In this document: positions 50,655 to 59,428 of the stretch, piece by piece | Layout: the number at the start of each line of letters is the position of its first letter | Position numbering within the stretch: the first letter of the stretch is position 1 | NCBI GenBank assembly: GCA_050249415.1 | Contig: JBFWQO010000010.1 | Location: 62,001-126,000 of the forward strand | Source: CADEFQ01 sp050249415 | GTDB lineage: Bacteria; Pseudomonadota; Gammaproteobacteria; Steroidobacterales; Steroidobacteraceae | DNA length: 64,000 nucleotides | Direction: 5' to 3' | Notes under the pieces: generated by a model | Database searches by the model: none | Seen by the model: only the letters and a program-made list of their open reading frames with translations | Told to the model about the DNA's origin: nothing | Program-made: the position numbers and the translations under genes

Positions 50655-52019
50655 CTAGAGATTGATACGCCGCGAGGCGTCCTCCTGCATGCGTAACACG
50701 AACGAGCGCACGGCCGGCAGCGCATCCTCCGGCTTCATCAGCCGCTGTTCGACGAGCACCCGTGCGATGTCCCCGAGATTACGCCGGCCGTCGATCAGCG
50801 ACATCACGAACGCATGGATCCGGGTGGCCCGGGCATGCGCCTCGAGGTCGGCGCGCAGCGGGACCGGCCGCGTCGGATCGACGAACCAGTCGGGCAGGCC
50901 CCGCGATCCTGGCCGTGGCACATCCGCGAGCTTGCGGGCCGACCAGGCCACCGTCGATTCGAGCCGCGAATGGCGGCTCGCGGGCGATTGCATGTACGGC
51001 AGGGTGGTTTCCCGGATGTCGGGCGCGGCGAAGCCTGCGTCGCGCACGATCGCGACAACCTCGTCCAGCCCGTACTGCAGCGCGCGCTGCGTGTTCATGA
51101 ACCCGAATGCCACCGACCCGACATTGAGCCAGCGGCCGCCCGGCGCGACGAGTGAATTGACGTGGGCCGCGAGGCGCGGAAAGGGTTCCTCCACGATGTC
51201 GATGAACCAGGGCGTGACGACCACGTCGAACGCCCCCGGCTGGAACGGCGCGCGCATCGCGTCGGCCGCCACGATCTGCAGCCGCTCGTCTGCCGCCGCC
51301 GGCGCCCGCAGCGTACGCAGGATCGCGTGCCCCGCACCTTCACGCGGCGCCAGCGGGAATTCATGCAATTCGAGTGTCCGTCCCGCATACATCTCGCGCG
51401 CCACCGACAGCAACATCGGATTGATGTCCATCGCCACGGTGAGCGCGGGCGTGTGCCGCCGGTGCAGGTCATAGGCGAGACGTCCCGCACCGGCACCGAG
51501 CACGAGTACGCGTGCGCCGGCGAGCGGTTCGTCGACAGCGCTGTCCAGCAGTGCCAGCGTGGAGTGATTCTCGGCATCGCCCCATGCCCAGTCCCGATGG
51601 ATATTGGCGTAGTACGTGGTGAGGGCCTGCGACACGGGCAGCCGGGTGCGCAGCGCCAGCAAGGCGTCGCGGTCGGCATTTCCCGCCAGGACCTGCAGCG
51701 GCGCGAGCAGTGCGGTGAGCCGGCGGCCGTGGTCCTCGAGGGCATCGGCAACCCGTCCGAGACGCTCGCGGGTCGCGGACAGCAGCCCGGGCCCGGCCAG
51801 CGCCGCACGGGTCGCCAGGGCGTCCTCCTGCAACTCGCCGAGCAGCAGCGTGAGACGTGCCCGCCACTCCCCGGCCGCGCCCTGCGGGTCGTGAAACAAC
51901 CACGGCATGGCGCCGATGACCGGGTAGCCCGCGCTGCAGTGCGCGCAGATGTATCCTGCAGGTTCATGGCGCAGCGAGCCGCGCTCGCAGCGCGGACATT
52001 GCAGTACATCAGACAGCAT
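50655..52019 (-). CDS. N2227/carnosine N-methyltransferase-like enzyme with N-terminal zinc ribbon
   Basis: The 454-residue protein begins with a Trm112-like zinc ribbon (Cys8, Cys11, Cys25, Cys28). A segment TYYANIHRDWAWGDAENHSTL follows, then the SAM-binding LGAGAGRLAYDL (174-184) and VVVTPWFIDIVEEP (266-279), then APGGRWLNVGSVAF. These match the carnosine N-methyltransferase family closely in order. A C-terminal winged-helix-like tail (about 375-454) is extra. It probably N-methylates a small imidazole or amine compound, but the substrate is not known. It is divergent from the GntR gene, 32 bases apart. Confidence 0.75.
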   Translation of the reverse strand: MLSDVLQCPRCERGSLRHEPAGYICAHCSAGYPVIGAMPWLFHDPQGAAGEWRARLTLLLGELQEDALATRAALAGPGLLSATRERLGRVADALEDHGRRLTALLAPLQVLAGNADRDALLALRTRLPVSQALTTYYANIHRDWAWGDAENHSTLALLDSAVDEPLAGARVLVLGAGAGRLAYDLHRRHTPALTVAMDINPMLLSVAREMYAGRTLELHEFPLAPREGAGHAILRTLRAPAAADERLQIVAADAMRAPFQPGAFDVVVTPWFIDIVEEPFPRLAAHVNSLVAPGGRWLNVGSVAFGFMNTQRALQYGLDEVVAIVRDAGFAAPDIRETTLPYMQSPASRHSRLESTVAWSARKLADVPRPGSRGLPDWFVDPTRPVPLRADLEAHARATRIHAFVMSLIDGRRNLGDIARVLVEQRLMKPEDALPAVRSFVLRMQEDASRRINL

Positions 52020-52051
52020 ACAACTTGGCTCCAGGCTGGTAACATCGCCCG

Positions 52052-52840
52052 ATGAGCAGAAAGCGCGGACGCCCCAAGGCCAACGGCCTCGCCCTCCACC
52101 ACCGGCTCTATATGATGCTGCAACAGCAGCTCGCCGATGGCACGATTCCGCCGGGAGCGGCCCTGCCGAGTGAACCCGACCTCGCGCTGAAGACCCGCCT
52201 GTCGCGCACCACGGTGCGACGCGCGCTGGCGCGTCTCGCCTCCGAGGGCCTGATCGAGCGGCGCCATGGCAGCGGCACATACGCCACGATGCAGGGCGCA
52301 CGCCGCGCGCAGGCAGCCGCCGCGTTCGATTGTGCCGCGCTGATCGGCGACCTGCGGCAGATGGCGCGCGTCACCACCGCGCGGGTCGTGCAGTTCGCCC
52401 TGATCGCCACGCCGCCGCGCATCCTCGAGGCCTGCCCCGAACTCGGCCCGCGGGTGCTCTTCGTCCAGGCGACCCGCCACTATCGCGGCAAGCCCTTCGT
52501 CGTGGTGAACCATTACATCCAGGAGCGCCAGGCAAAGCGCTTCAGCAAGTCGGTGCTGCGCAAGACCCCGGCGATCTTCGTGTTCGAGAAGGCAGGCATG
52601 GTGCCGACGCTCGGCAACCAGCAGGTCACCGCGATCGCGGCCGACCACGTGTTCTCGCGCGAGCTCGCCGTCAACATCGGCGCGCCATTGCTCGCCATCC
52701 GCCGCAGCGTGCGCGACGCACACGGCATGCTGCTCGAATACCACGAGGCGTTCTACGATCCCGAGGTCTACTCGCTGCAGATGGAAGTGCATCGCGAGCG
52801 GGTCGGCAAGAGCGGCATGCGCTGGCGGCCCGTGAGCTGA
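52052..52840 (+). CDS. GntR-family regulator with UTRA ligand domain (HutC/FarR type)
   Basis: The 262-residue protein has an N-terminal winged helix (LHHRLYMMLQQQLADGTIPPGAALPSEPDLALKTRLSRTTVRRALARLASEGLIERRHGSGTYA, about residues 16-79). The UTRA domain (about 95-245) has the strand FVVVNHYIQERQAKRF and the closing LEYHEAFYDPEVYSLQME. It should sense a small molecule and control the divergent methyltransferase-cupin pair and perhaps the decarboxylase behind it. Confidence 0.9.
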   Translation: MSRKRGRPKANGLALHHRLYMMLQQQLADGTIPPGAALPSEPDLALKTRLSRTTVRRALARLASEGLIERRHGSGTYATMQGARRAQAAAAFDCAALIGDLRQMARVTTARVVQFALIATPPRILEACPELGPRVLFVQATRHYRGKPFVVVNHYIQERQAKRFSKSVLRKTPAIFVFEKAGMVPTLGNQQVTAIAADHVFSRELAVNIGAPLLAIRRSVRDAHGMLLEYHEAFYDPEVYSLQMEVHRERVGKSGMRWRPVS

Positions 52841-52878
52841 CGCAGCCACGCGCGCCGGCAACGCATGCCGGGCCCGCG

Positions 52879-54267
52879 ATGAACAGCCCCGATCAACCAT
52901 TCCCGGCGGCCGACACGGCACCCTTGCTGGATGACGCCGCGCGCCGAGCGAAGCGTTACCTCGATGGCCTCGCACGGCGCTCCGTCGCACCATCGAACGC
53001 CGCGATCGAACGTCTCGCCGTACTCGACGCGCGGATGCCGGCGGGGCCCGCCGATCCCGCGCAGGTGCTCGCGCAACTCGACGACATCGTCGGCCCGGCG
53101 ACGATGGGCATGGCCGGGCCCCGCTTCTTCGGATTCGTGATCGGCGGCTCGCTGCCGGTGACCCTCGCCTCGAACTGGCTCGCGACGGCGTGGGACCAGA
53201 ACGCCGGGCTCGCTGCCTCGACTCCCGGCGTATCACGCCTCGAGGAGATCGCGCTGCGCTGGCTGAATGAAATCTTCGGCCTGCCGGCGATGACCCAGGG
53301 CGCCTTCGTCACCGGCGCCACCATGGCGAACTTCACCGCGCTCGCGGCTGCACGCCATCGGGTACTCGCGCAGGCCGGCTGGCCGGTCGAGGCCGAAGGC
53401 CTCTTCGGCGCGCCGCGCATCACGGTGATCGTCGGCGAGGAAGTCCATCCGACCCTCCTCAAGTCACTCGGCCTCCTCGGGCTCGGGCGCCGGCGGATCA
53501 CGCGCGTCCCGGTCGACGCGCAGGGCCGCATGCGCGCCGATCGGCTGCCGCGCATCGCGGGCCCGACGATCCTTTGCGTACAGGCCGGCAACGTCAACAC
53601 CGGCGCGTTCGATCCGCTGCGCGAGCTCTGTGCCGCCGCGCACGAGGCCGGCGCGTGGTGCCATGTCGACGGCGCCTTCGGCCTCTGGGCGCGCGCCTCG
53701 GAGTCGCTTGCGCCGCTCGCGGACGGCATCGAGCTCGCGGACTCCTGGGCCACCGACGCACACAAGTGGCTCAACGTGCCGTACGACAGCGGCCTCGCGT
53801 TCGTGCGCGAGCCGGGCATCCTGCCGGCGTCGATGGCGATCAGCGCGGAATACCTGCCGCAAGGCGACGGCGCGCGCAATCCGTCCGATTTCACGCCGGA
53901 GCTGTCACGGCGCGCACGGGGCGTCGATATCTGGGCCGCGCTCGCCTCGCTCGGCCGCAGCGGGCTCGCGGAAATGCTCGAGCGCAATTGCCGCGGCGCG
54001 CGGCGCTTCGCCGCGGGTCTCGCGGCAGGCGGCCACGAAATCCTGAACGACGTCGTACTGAACCAGGTGCTCGTGGCCTTCGGCGATGCCGCGCGCACGG
54101 AACGCGTCGTGCGGGCCATACAGGACGACGGTACCTGCTGGTGCGGCCGCACCGTGTGGCAGGGGCGCACCGCGATGCGTATCAGCGTCTGCTCGTGGGC
54201 GACGACCGACGACGACGTGGAGGCGAGCCTCGCCGCGATGTTGCGTGCCGCCGCCCGCGTGCCGTAG
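52879..54267 (+). CDS. Group II PLP-dependent decarboxylase family protein
   Basis: The 462-residue protein has the family order: substrate region GPRFFGFVIGGSLPVTLASNWLATAWDQN, cofactor region VTGATMANFTALAAARH, HVDGAFGLWARAS and the PLP lysine in SWATDAHKWLNVPYDSG. It belongs with aromatic-amino-acid, glutamate and diaminobutyrate decarboxylases, and the substrate is uncertain. It lies 38 bases after the regulator gene on the same strand. Confidence 0.88.
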   Translation: MNSPDQPFPAADTAPLLDDAARRAKRYLDGLARRSVAPSNAAIERLAVLDARMPAGPADPAQVLAQLDDIVGPATMGMAGPRFFGFVIGGSLPVTLASNWLATAWDQNAGLAASTPGVSRLEEIALRWLNEIFGLPAMTQGAFVTGATMANFTALAAARHRVLAQAGWPVEAEGLFGAPRITVIVGEEVHPTLLKSLGLLGLGRRRITRVPVDAQGRMRADRLPRIAGPTILCVQAGNVNTGAFDPLRELCAAAHEAGAWCHVDGAFGLWARASESLAPLADGIELADSWATDAHKWLNVPYDSGLAFVREPGILPASMAISAEYLPQGDGARNPSDFTPELSRRARGVDIWAALASLGRSGLAEMLERNCRGARRFAAGLAAGGHEILNDVVLNQVLVAFGDAARTERVVRAIQDDGTCWCGRTVWQGRTAMRISVCSWATTDDDVEASLAAMLRAAARVP

Positions 54268-54269
54268 CG

Positions 54270-55544
54270 TCAGGCGCGGGCTGCGTCGGCGTCGTACCAG
54301 TCCGCGGCGAGGCGCCGCGCCGCCGCCCAGAAGAGCGCGCCGCTCACGAAATAAAACCCGGTCGCGATGACGATCGCATAGCGGAGCGCATCCGCCCCGT
54401 GACGGGGCGCGAGGTAGTCCGACAGCGCGCCGACGAACAGGGTGCCGCCGCCGATGCCGATCAGGTTGATCATGAACAGGAAAATCGCCGATGCGGTGGC
54501 ACGCATCCCCGGCGCGACGAGGTGCTGCATCGCCGAGTACACGGGCCCGGTCCAGCTCGCACTCAGTGTCATGGGCACGCTCGAGAACACGAACGCGAGC
54601 AGGGTCGACGGCACGAGCACGGCCGCGGCGAGAAACGGCGCGGTGGCGCTGAGCATCACGGCCGGTATGAGCGCGTAGGCCGCCTTGCGGCGCGCACCGA
54701 GCCGGTCGCCGGCAACGCCGCCGAGCCAGATACCGATGATGCCGAACACCATCGTGCCGAGCCCGACGAACCACGCGGTCTGCGCGAGGGTCAGGCCGTG
54801 GCTCCTGATGAAGAACGACGGCGTCCAGAAGAGCATCCCGTAGCCGACGATCGATGCGCTCGAAGCGCCGAGCGCGAGCAGGAAGAACGAGGGCTTGCGC
54901 CGTAGCGAGCGAAACACGTCCGCGAGGGAATCGCGCGCCTGCGACACAGGCGCCGCCACCTGCCCGTCGAGGGTGCCGCGCTGCGGCTCACGCACCGTGA
55001 GTCGAAAGAGCGGCGCGAGCAGCAGTCCGCCGAGGCCGACGGCCAGGAACGCGACGCGCCAGTCGACGGCGCTCGCGACGAGTCCGCCGAACAGCATGCC
55101 GAGGCCGCTGCCGATCGGCACGCCGAACGAGAACACCGCGAGCGCACGGGCGCGCTCATGCGGCGGAAAATAGTCGCTCACCAGCGAGAAAGCCGGTGCG
55201 ACCCCGCCCGCTTCGCCGACCCCCACGCCGACCCGCGCGAGCAGGAGTTGCACGAACGACTGCGCCAGCCCGCAGAGCGCGGTGAAAGCGCTCCACACCG
55301 CGAGCGCGCAGGTCATGATCCACGTGCGGCTCGTACGGTCGGCGAGCCGCGCGATCGGGATGCCGAGGAGCGTATAGAAGAGCGCGAACGCGACGCCGCT
55401 CATCAGGCCGAGTTGCGTATCGGTGAGCGCGAGGTCCCGCTTGATCGGCTCGGCGAGGATGCCGACGATCACCCGGTCGATGAAGTTGAACGTGTAGACG
55501 ACGACGAGGATGAACAGTACGTACGCGCGGTAGAGTGAAGTCAT
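54270..55544 (-). CDS. MFS transporter, spinster-like
   Basis: The 424-residue protein has 12 helices. The first (AYVLFILVVVYTFNFIDRVIVGILAEPIKRDLALTDTQLGLM) and the loop motif ARLADRTSRTWIMT are typical of the Spns-type MFS branch found in proteobacteria. The substrate is unknown. Its ATG overlaps the anti-sigma stop (ATGA), so it is the third gene of the sigma operon. It ends 2 bases from the convergent decarboxylase gene. Confidence 0.88.
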   Translation of the reverse strand: MTSLYRAYVLFILVVVYTFNFIDRVIVGILAEPIKRDLALTDTQLGLMSGVAFALFYTLLGIPIARLADRTSRTWIMTCALAVWSAFTALCGLAQSFVQLLLARVGVGVGEAGGVAPAFSLVSDYFPPHERARALAVFSFGVPIGSGLGMLFGGLVASAVDWRVAFLAVGLGGLLLAPLFRLTVREPQRGTLDGQVAAPVSQARDSLADVFRSLRRKPSFFLLALGASSASIVGYGMLFWTPSFFIRSHGLTLAQTAWFVGLGTMVFGIIGIWLGGVAGDRLGARRKAAYALIPAVMLSATAPFLAAAVLVPSTLLAFVFSSVPMTLSASWTGPVYSAMQHLVAPGMRATASAIFLFMINLIGIGGGTLFVGALSDYLAPRHGADALRYAIVIATGFYFVSGALFWAAARRLAADWYDADAARA

Positions 55545-56272
55545 CGCGCCGGCACCCATCCGCGAGCGCGCGCCGCGGCCTCCTCGTTCGCATCGAGCGC
55601 ATCGCCCGCGATCATCGCTTCGACGACGGTCGCGAGTGCCGGCGTGAGAGCGCTCCCCGCCGTGCGGACCGCGCCACGCCGGTCGCCGTCCGCCGGCATT
55701 ACGGCGTCGATCTGCCAGCGACCGCCACGTCGGCAGGCGACGCCCGTGAGCGATTCTGCGCCGCGCAAGTCGAAGGTGCGGCAAAACTCGCCCGTGCCGG
55801 CGCGAAAGCTGAGGCCGATCGACGCCGCCTCGCGACCCGTCTGCGCATTCACGAGCTGTGTGTCGAGCGCCGCGGCGAGCGCGCCCCCCGCCACCAGCCT
55901 GCCGTCGAGACTCGTGATCGTCGCGGGATGCTTCACGAGGCGCGGACCGAGCACGAGCCCGAGCACGAGGCTCGCCGCGATGGCGCCCCACTGTGGCCAC
56001 GACCAGGCGCCCGCCCGGAGCGCGCCGCGCCGCTCGGGCAGTGGCCGCACGTTCGTCGGCTCACCGCGCGCGGCTGCGAGCAGCCGTTCGGGAACCGCCT
56101 CGGCGAGCGCCGGATCGAAGCCGCGAGACAGCGTGGCGCGCAGACGACGCGCCGACTCGACGCGCCGCACGAGCGCTGGATCGCGCGCGAGCGCCACATC
56201 GACCGCCGCGCGCGTGTTGGCGTCGAGCTCGCCGTCGACATAGGCCATCAGGGTTTCCTCGGTCGGTGTCAT
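55541..56272 (-). CDS. Membrane-bound anti-sigma factor
   Basis: The 243-residue protein has an N-terminal cytoplasmic part (TEETLMAYVDGELD) like anti-sigma domains but without the zinc-binding His/Cys set. One membrane helix follows (about residues 92-110), then a periplasmic part with two Cys. It should hold the upstream ECF sigma factor until an envelope signal arrives. ATGA overlaps link it to both neighbours. Confidence 0.82.
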   Translation of the reverse strand: MTPTEETLMAYVDGELDANTRAAVDVALARDPALVRRVESARRLRATLSRGFDPALAEAVPERLLAAARGEPTNVRPLPERRGALRAGAWSWPQWGAIAASLVLGLVLGPRLVKHPATITSLDGRLVAGGALAAALDTQLVNAQTGREAASIGLSFRAGTGEFCRTFDLRGAESLTGVACRRGGRWQIDAVMPADGDRRGAVRTAGSALTPALATVVEAMIAGDALDANEEAAARARGWVPAR

Positions 56273-56775
56273 GAGCTCGCGGCGCCTCCTCCGTCCAGCA
56301 GTTGCATCAGCGTGTCGCGGCCGCGTGCGAGGCGGCTCGTCAGTGTCCCGATCGGCACGTCCATCACCGCGGCCGCCTCCTTGTACGACAGACCCTCGAC
56401 CAGCACGAGCCCGACCGCGAGACGCTGCTCGTCGGGCAGCTGCGCCATGGCGGCCTCGATCGACAACAGCTCGGCCTCACCTCCGCCCGCCGGATCGCGC
56501 ACTTCGCTCACGTCGACGTCGCGCACGAACCAGCGGCGGCGGCGACTCCGCGCGCGTCCCTCATCGACAAACGCATTGCGCATGATGCCGAATATCCAAT
56601 GTGCCACCGGCGTGCCGGACCGCCATTGGTCGGCATGCGCGAGCGCGCGTTCGACCGCCTGCTGCACGAGATCGTCGGCGTCGTGCGGATTGCGCGCGAG
56701 GGTGCGCGCGAAGCGCCGCAATCGCGGCAGCAACTCGACGATCTCGCCGCGGACGAACTCGGTGCCGAAGGTCAT
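56269..56775 (-). CDS. ECF-type RNA polymerase sigma factor
   Basis: The 168-residue protein has region 2 (ARTLARNPHDADDLVQQAVERALAHADQW) and region 4 (LPDEQRLAVGLVLVEGLSYKEAAAVMDVPIGTLTSRLARGRDTL) and lacks regions 1 and 3, as in ECF sigma factors. It is cotranscribed with its anti-sigma factor. The divergent subtilase gene is a likely target. Confidence 0.92.
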   Translation of the reverse strand: MTFGTEFVRGEIVELLPRLRRFARTLARNPHDADDLVQQAVERALAHADQWRSGTPVAHWIFGIMRNAFVDEGRARSRRRRWFVRDVDVSEVRDPAGGGEAELLSIEAAMAQLPDEQRLAVGLVLVEGLSYKEAAAVMDVPIGTLTSRLARGRDTLMQLLDGGGAASS

Positions 56776-56866
56776 CTCTCCCGGTTCCTACGACCGGGAC
56801 CGCGATTTTCTTCCATCGGCATCCTGACCCCGGACAGCGTGCGCACGCTGGGGCATCATTGGTCCC

Positions 56867-58165
56867 ATGCCGCATGATCGCACAAGGATACCCGCGCTCG
56901 TCGCGCTCGCCGCGGCCCTGGTCGTTCAGCCGGGGGCGCACGCGCAAGTGACGCTGCCGGGCGTGCCGAAAATCGCAGTCCCGATCCTGCCGGCGCTCGA
57001 CGTGCCAGCCACCTTGTCGGATCTGGGGCGTCGTGTCGCGGCGGACGCCCGGCGACTGCGCATTCGCGACCTCCTCCGCCGCCACCCGCGCGCACTCGAC
57101 AGGGATCCGGCGGGCGAGCTCATCGTGCGCGGCGAGATCCTTGCGTTCTCGCCCAGTGACTCTTCGCTCGCGCGGCTGCGCGACGCGGGCTTTTCGGTAC
57201 TGCGCGAGGAGGTACTCGAGGTCGGCGCGCGTATCGTCGCACTGTCCGCCCCCGGTTCCGCACGGCACGCGCTGGCGCGGGTGCGCAAGGCCGACCCTGC
57301 CGGGCGCTACGACTACAATCACATTTATCTCGACGGCGGCACGCTCGGCGCGGCGCTCACGAATTCGACCGCGGCGCCTGCACTGGCGGCGCGCTCGGCG
57401 GCGTCGCTTTCACCGGCGCCGGCGATCGCGACGCATGTGCCGCCTCGCATCGGACTCATCGACACCGGCGTCGACAGCGCGCTGCCCGTGTTCGCGCACG
57501 CGGCGATCGAGCAGAGCGGCTGCGATGCCCCCGTGCCGGCACCGCACGGTACAGCCGTCGCCTCGCTGATCGCCGACGCGTATCCCGCGGCGACGATCGT
57601 TGCGGCGGACGTGTTCTGCAGGCTGCCGACCGGCGGCGCCTCCGATCGCATCGCCGCCGCGCTCGACCGCATGGCGCGCGAACACGTCGCGGTCGTCAAC
57701 GCGAGCCTCGTCGGACCCCGCAACCTCGTCGTCGAGGGCGTGACACGCCTGCTCGTCACGCGCGGCGTACTGATCGTCGCCGCAGTCGGCAACGACGGCC
57801 CCGCGGCGCTGCCGCTCTTCCCCGCCGCGTATCCCGGAGTGGTCGGCGTCACCGCGGTCGACGCCGGGAACAAGGTGCTGCCGGAAGCCTGTCGCGGCGA
57901 CCAGGTCGACTTCGCCGCGCGCGGCGCCGACCTCGAGGCCGTTGGTGGCGCGGGCGGGCGCGTCCCGGTGCGCGGCACGTCGTTCGCCGCGCCGCTCGTC
58001 ACCGCGCGGCTCGCCGCTTTGCTGCATGAGCCCGATCCCGCCGCGGCCGCCGCCGCCGTGACGAGCCTCGCGCACGAGGCCACCGACCTTGGCCGCAAGG
58101 GACGCGACATAATCTATGGCGACGGCTATGTCGCGCCGCTCGTCGATCTCGCGGGAAGAAAATAG
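56867..58165 (+). CDS. Secreted S8 (subtilisin-like) serine peptidase
   Basis: The 432-residue protein has a signal peptide (about residues 1-26), a propeptide-like region, and a subtilase domain with catalytic Asp199 (GLIDTGVD), His227 (PHGTAVASLI) and Ser372 (RGTSFAAPLV). The oxyanion Asn lies in AAVGNDGP. It ends soon after the active Ser, without extra domains or anchor. The 91-base gap to the divergent ECF gene suggests shared control. Confidence 0.9.
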   Translation: MPHDRTRIPALVALAAALVVQPGAHAQVTLPGVPKIAVPILPALDVPATLSDLGRRVAADARRLRIRDLLRRHPRALDRDPAGELIVRGEILAFSPSDSSLARLRDAGFSVLREEVLEVGARIVALSAPGSARHALARVRKADPAGRYDYNHIYLDGGTLGAALTNSTAAPALAARSAASLSPAPAIATHVPPRIGLIDTGVDSALPVFAHAAIEQSGCDAPVPAPHGTAVASLIADAYPAATIVAADVFCRLPTGGASDRIAAALDRMAREHVAVVNASLVGPRNLVVEGVTRLLVTRGVLIVAAVGNDGPAALPLFPAAYPGVVGVTAVDAGNKVLPEACRGDQVDFAARGADLEAVGGAGGRVPVRGTSFAAPLVTARLAALLHEPDPAAAAAAVTSLAHEATDLGRKGRDIIYGDGYVAPLVDLAGRK

Positions 58166-58227
58166 CCTGCCCGGTCGTTCTCCCTCATGAAGGCCGCGGA
58201 CAGTCCGGGGCCATCGAGGAGACGATC

Positions 58228-58821
58228 ATGAACAAGTCTATCCTTTCGGGTCTCATCACGGCGGCCGCGCTGCTCGCCTTCTCGAGCGGTGCACAGGCGC
58301 AGCTGCTCGGCGGAGCGGTCAACGGCACGCTGAACGGCAGCGTGGGCGGCTCGATCAGCGCCGAACCCTCGATGATCGGTGCGGTGCGCGACGGCGCGAT
58401 GGCGCCCGTCGGCCGCGTGAAGGATCGCGCGGGTGATGCCGCGAGGGTGCAGCGCGCGCGTGTCGAAGGCGCGGCCCGCGGCGCGGCCGTCACCAGCGTC
58501 GGCACAGTCGATGTCGCGAAACGCACGGCGGGCAACGCCGCGCAGGACGTGGACGCCTCCGCATCGGGCGCGGTATCGGCGGCGGTGACTGCGGCGGCGT
58601 CGAGCGATATGAGCGGTCGCACCGCATCGCCGGTTGCCCCGGCGGGACCGGCGGACACCGACTCGCGGCTCCTCGACGCGAGCGGCTCAGGTCACGCGAG
58701 TGCTGATGCGGCGATCGACGCGAACGGCACGCACCGCGCGACCGCGACGACGCCCGCCACCGAGCCGGCCGCAGTGCCGGACGGGAAGCTGAACCGCCCG
58801 CGCGACAACGACAAGCGATGA
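58228..58821 (+). CDS. Small secreted Ala/Gly-rich protein of unknown function
   Basis: The 197-residue protein has a clear signal peptide (about residues 1-25, ending AQA). A Gly/Asn/Ser-rich start follows (LLGGAVNGTLNGSVGGSIS), then low-complexity Ala/Asp/Thr-rich sequence ending in a charged, Asp/Arg/Lys-rich tail (PRDNDKR). I recognise no family. GAGGAG lies 9 bases before the ATG. It sits 62 bases behind the peptidase gene on the same strand, perhaps as a partner or substrate. Confidence 0.65.
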   Translation: MNKSILSGLITAAALLAFSSGAQAQLLGGAVNGTLNGSVGGSISAEPSMIGAVRDGAMAPVGRVKDRAGDAARVQRARVEGAARGAAVTSVGTVDVAKRTAGNAAQDVDASASGAVSAAVTAAASSDMSGRTASPVAPAGPADTDSRLLDASGSGHASADAAIDANGTHRATATTPATEPAAVPDGKLNRPRDNDKR

Positions 58822-58880
58822 GAACGACGAGCGAAATGTGATCCACAGGGGCGCGGCGGGGATTTCAACCCCCGCCGCGC

Positions 58881-58886
58881 TAGAAT
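58881..58886 (+). promoter_or_regulatory. Putative -10 box TAGAAT
   Basis: TAGAAT followed by CCCGGGG lies 20 bases before the GNAT gene's ATG at 58907. It is preceded by a small GC inverted repeat (CCGCGC... GGCGCGGCGGGG) that could end the previous transcript. Confidence 0.5.
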
Positions 58887-58906
58887 CCCGGGGTGAGTCA
58901 CCCACC

Positions 58907-59428
58907 ATGATGCGCCACATCACGATCCGCCGCGCAACGACCGCCGATGCGTTCACGCTGGGCGACATCGGCGGCAGGACCTTCACCGAGACCTTCGGCC
59001 ACCTGTATCCGCCCGGGGATCTCGCCGCTTTCCTGCAGAGCGCGCACGCGCCGGACGCCTGGCATCGGCGCCTGCAGGATACGCACATCGGGGTGTGGCT
59101 CGTGCTCGCCGAAGACGACACGGTGGCGGGCTATGCATCGGCCGGCCCCTGCAAACTGCCCGTTCCCGATCTCGAGTCGAACGCCGGCGAGCTGTTCCAG
59201 CTCTATGTGCGCGCATCCTCCCACGGCCACCGCCTCGGCTCGCGGCTCCTCGCGACGGCACTCGCATGGCTCGAATCGCGCGGCTTCGATCCGCTGTATG
59301 TCGGCGTCTGGAGCGGCAACGAGGGCGCGCAGCGTCTCTATGGCCGCTTCGGCTTCACGCATTTTGCGGAGTATGAGTTTCCGGTCGGCACGCAGCGCGA
59401 CCACGAATACATCCTGCGACGCGCATGA
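58907..59428 (+). CDS. GNAT-family N-acetyltransferase
   Basis: The 173-residue protein has the GNAT fold: ITIRRATTADAFTLGDIGGRTFTETFG at the start, motif A strand and loop (LFQLYVRASSHGHRLGSRLLATALAWL, with an unusual RASSHGHRLG acetyl-CoA loop), and YGRFGFTHFAEYEFPVG at the end. The acceptor is unknown. The start at 58907 is an ATG-ATG pair. Its stop overlaps the next aminotransferase ATG. Confidence 0.87.
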   Translation: MMRHITIRRATTADAFTLGDIGGRTFTETFGHLYPPGDLAAFLQSAHAPDAWHRRLQDTHIGVWLVLAEDDTVAGYASAGPCKLPVPDLESNAGELFQLYVRASSHGHRLGSRLLATALAWLESRGFDPLYVGVWSGNEGAQRLYGRFGFTHFAEYEFPVGTQRDHEYILRRA

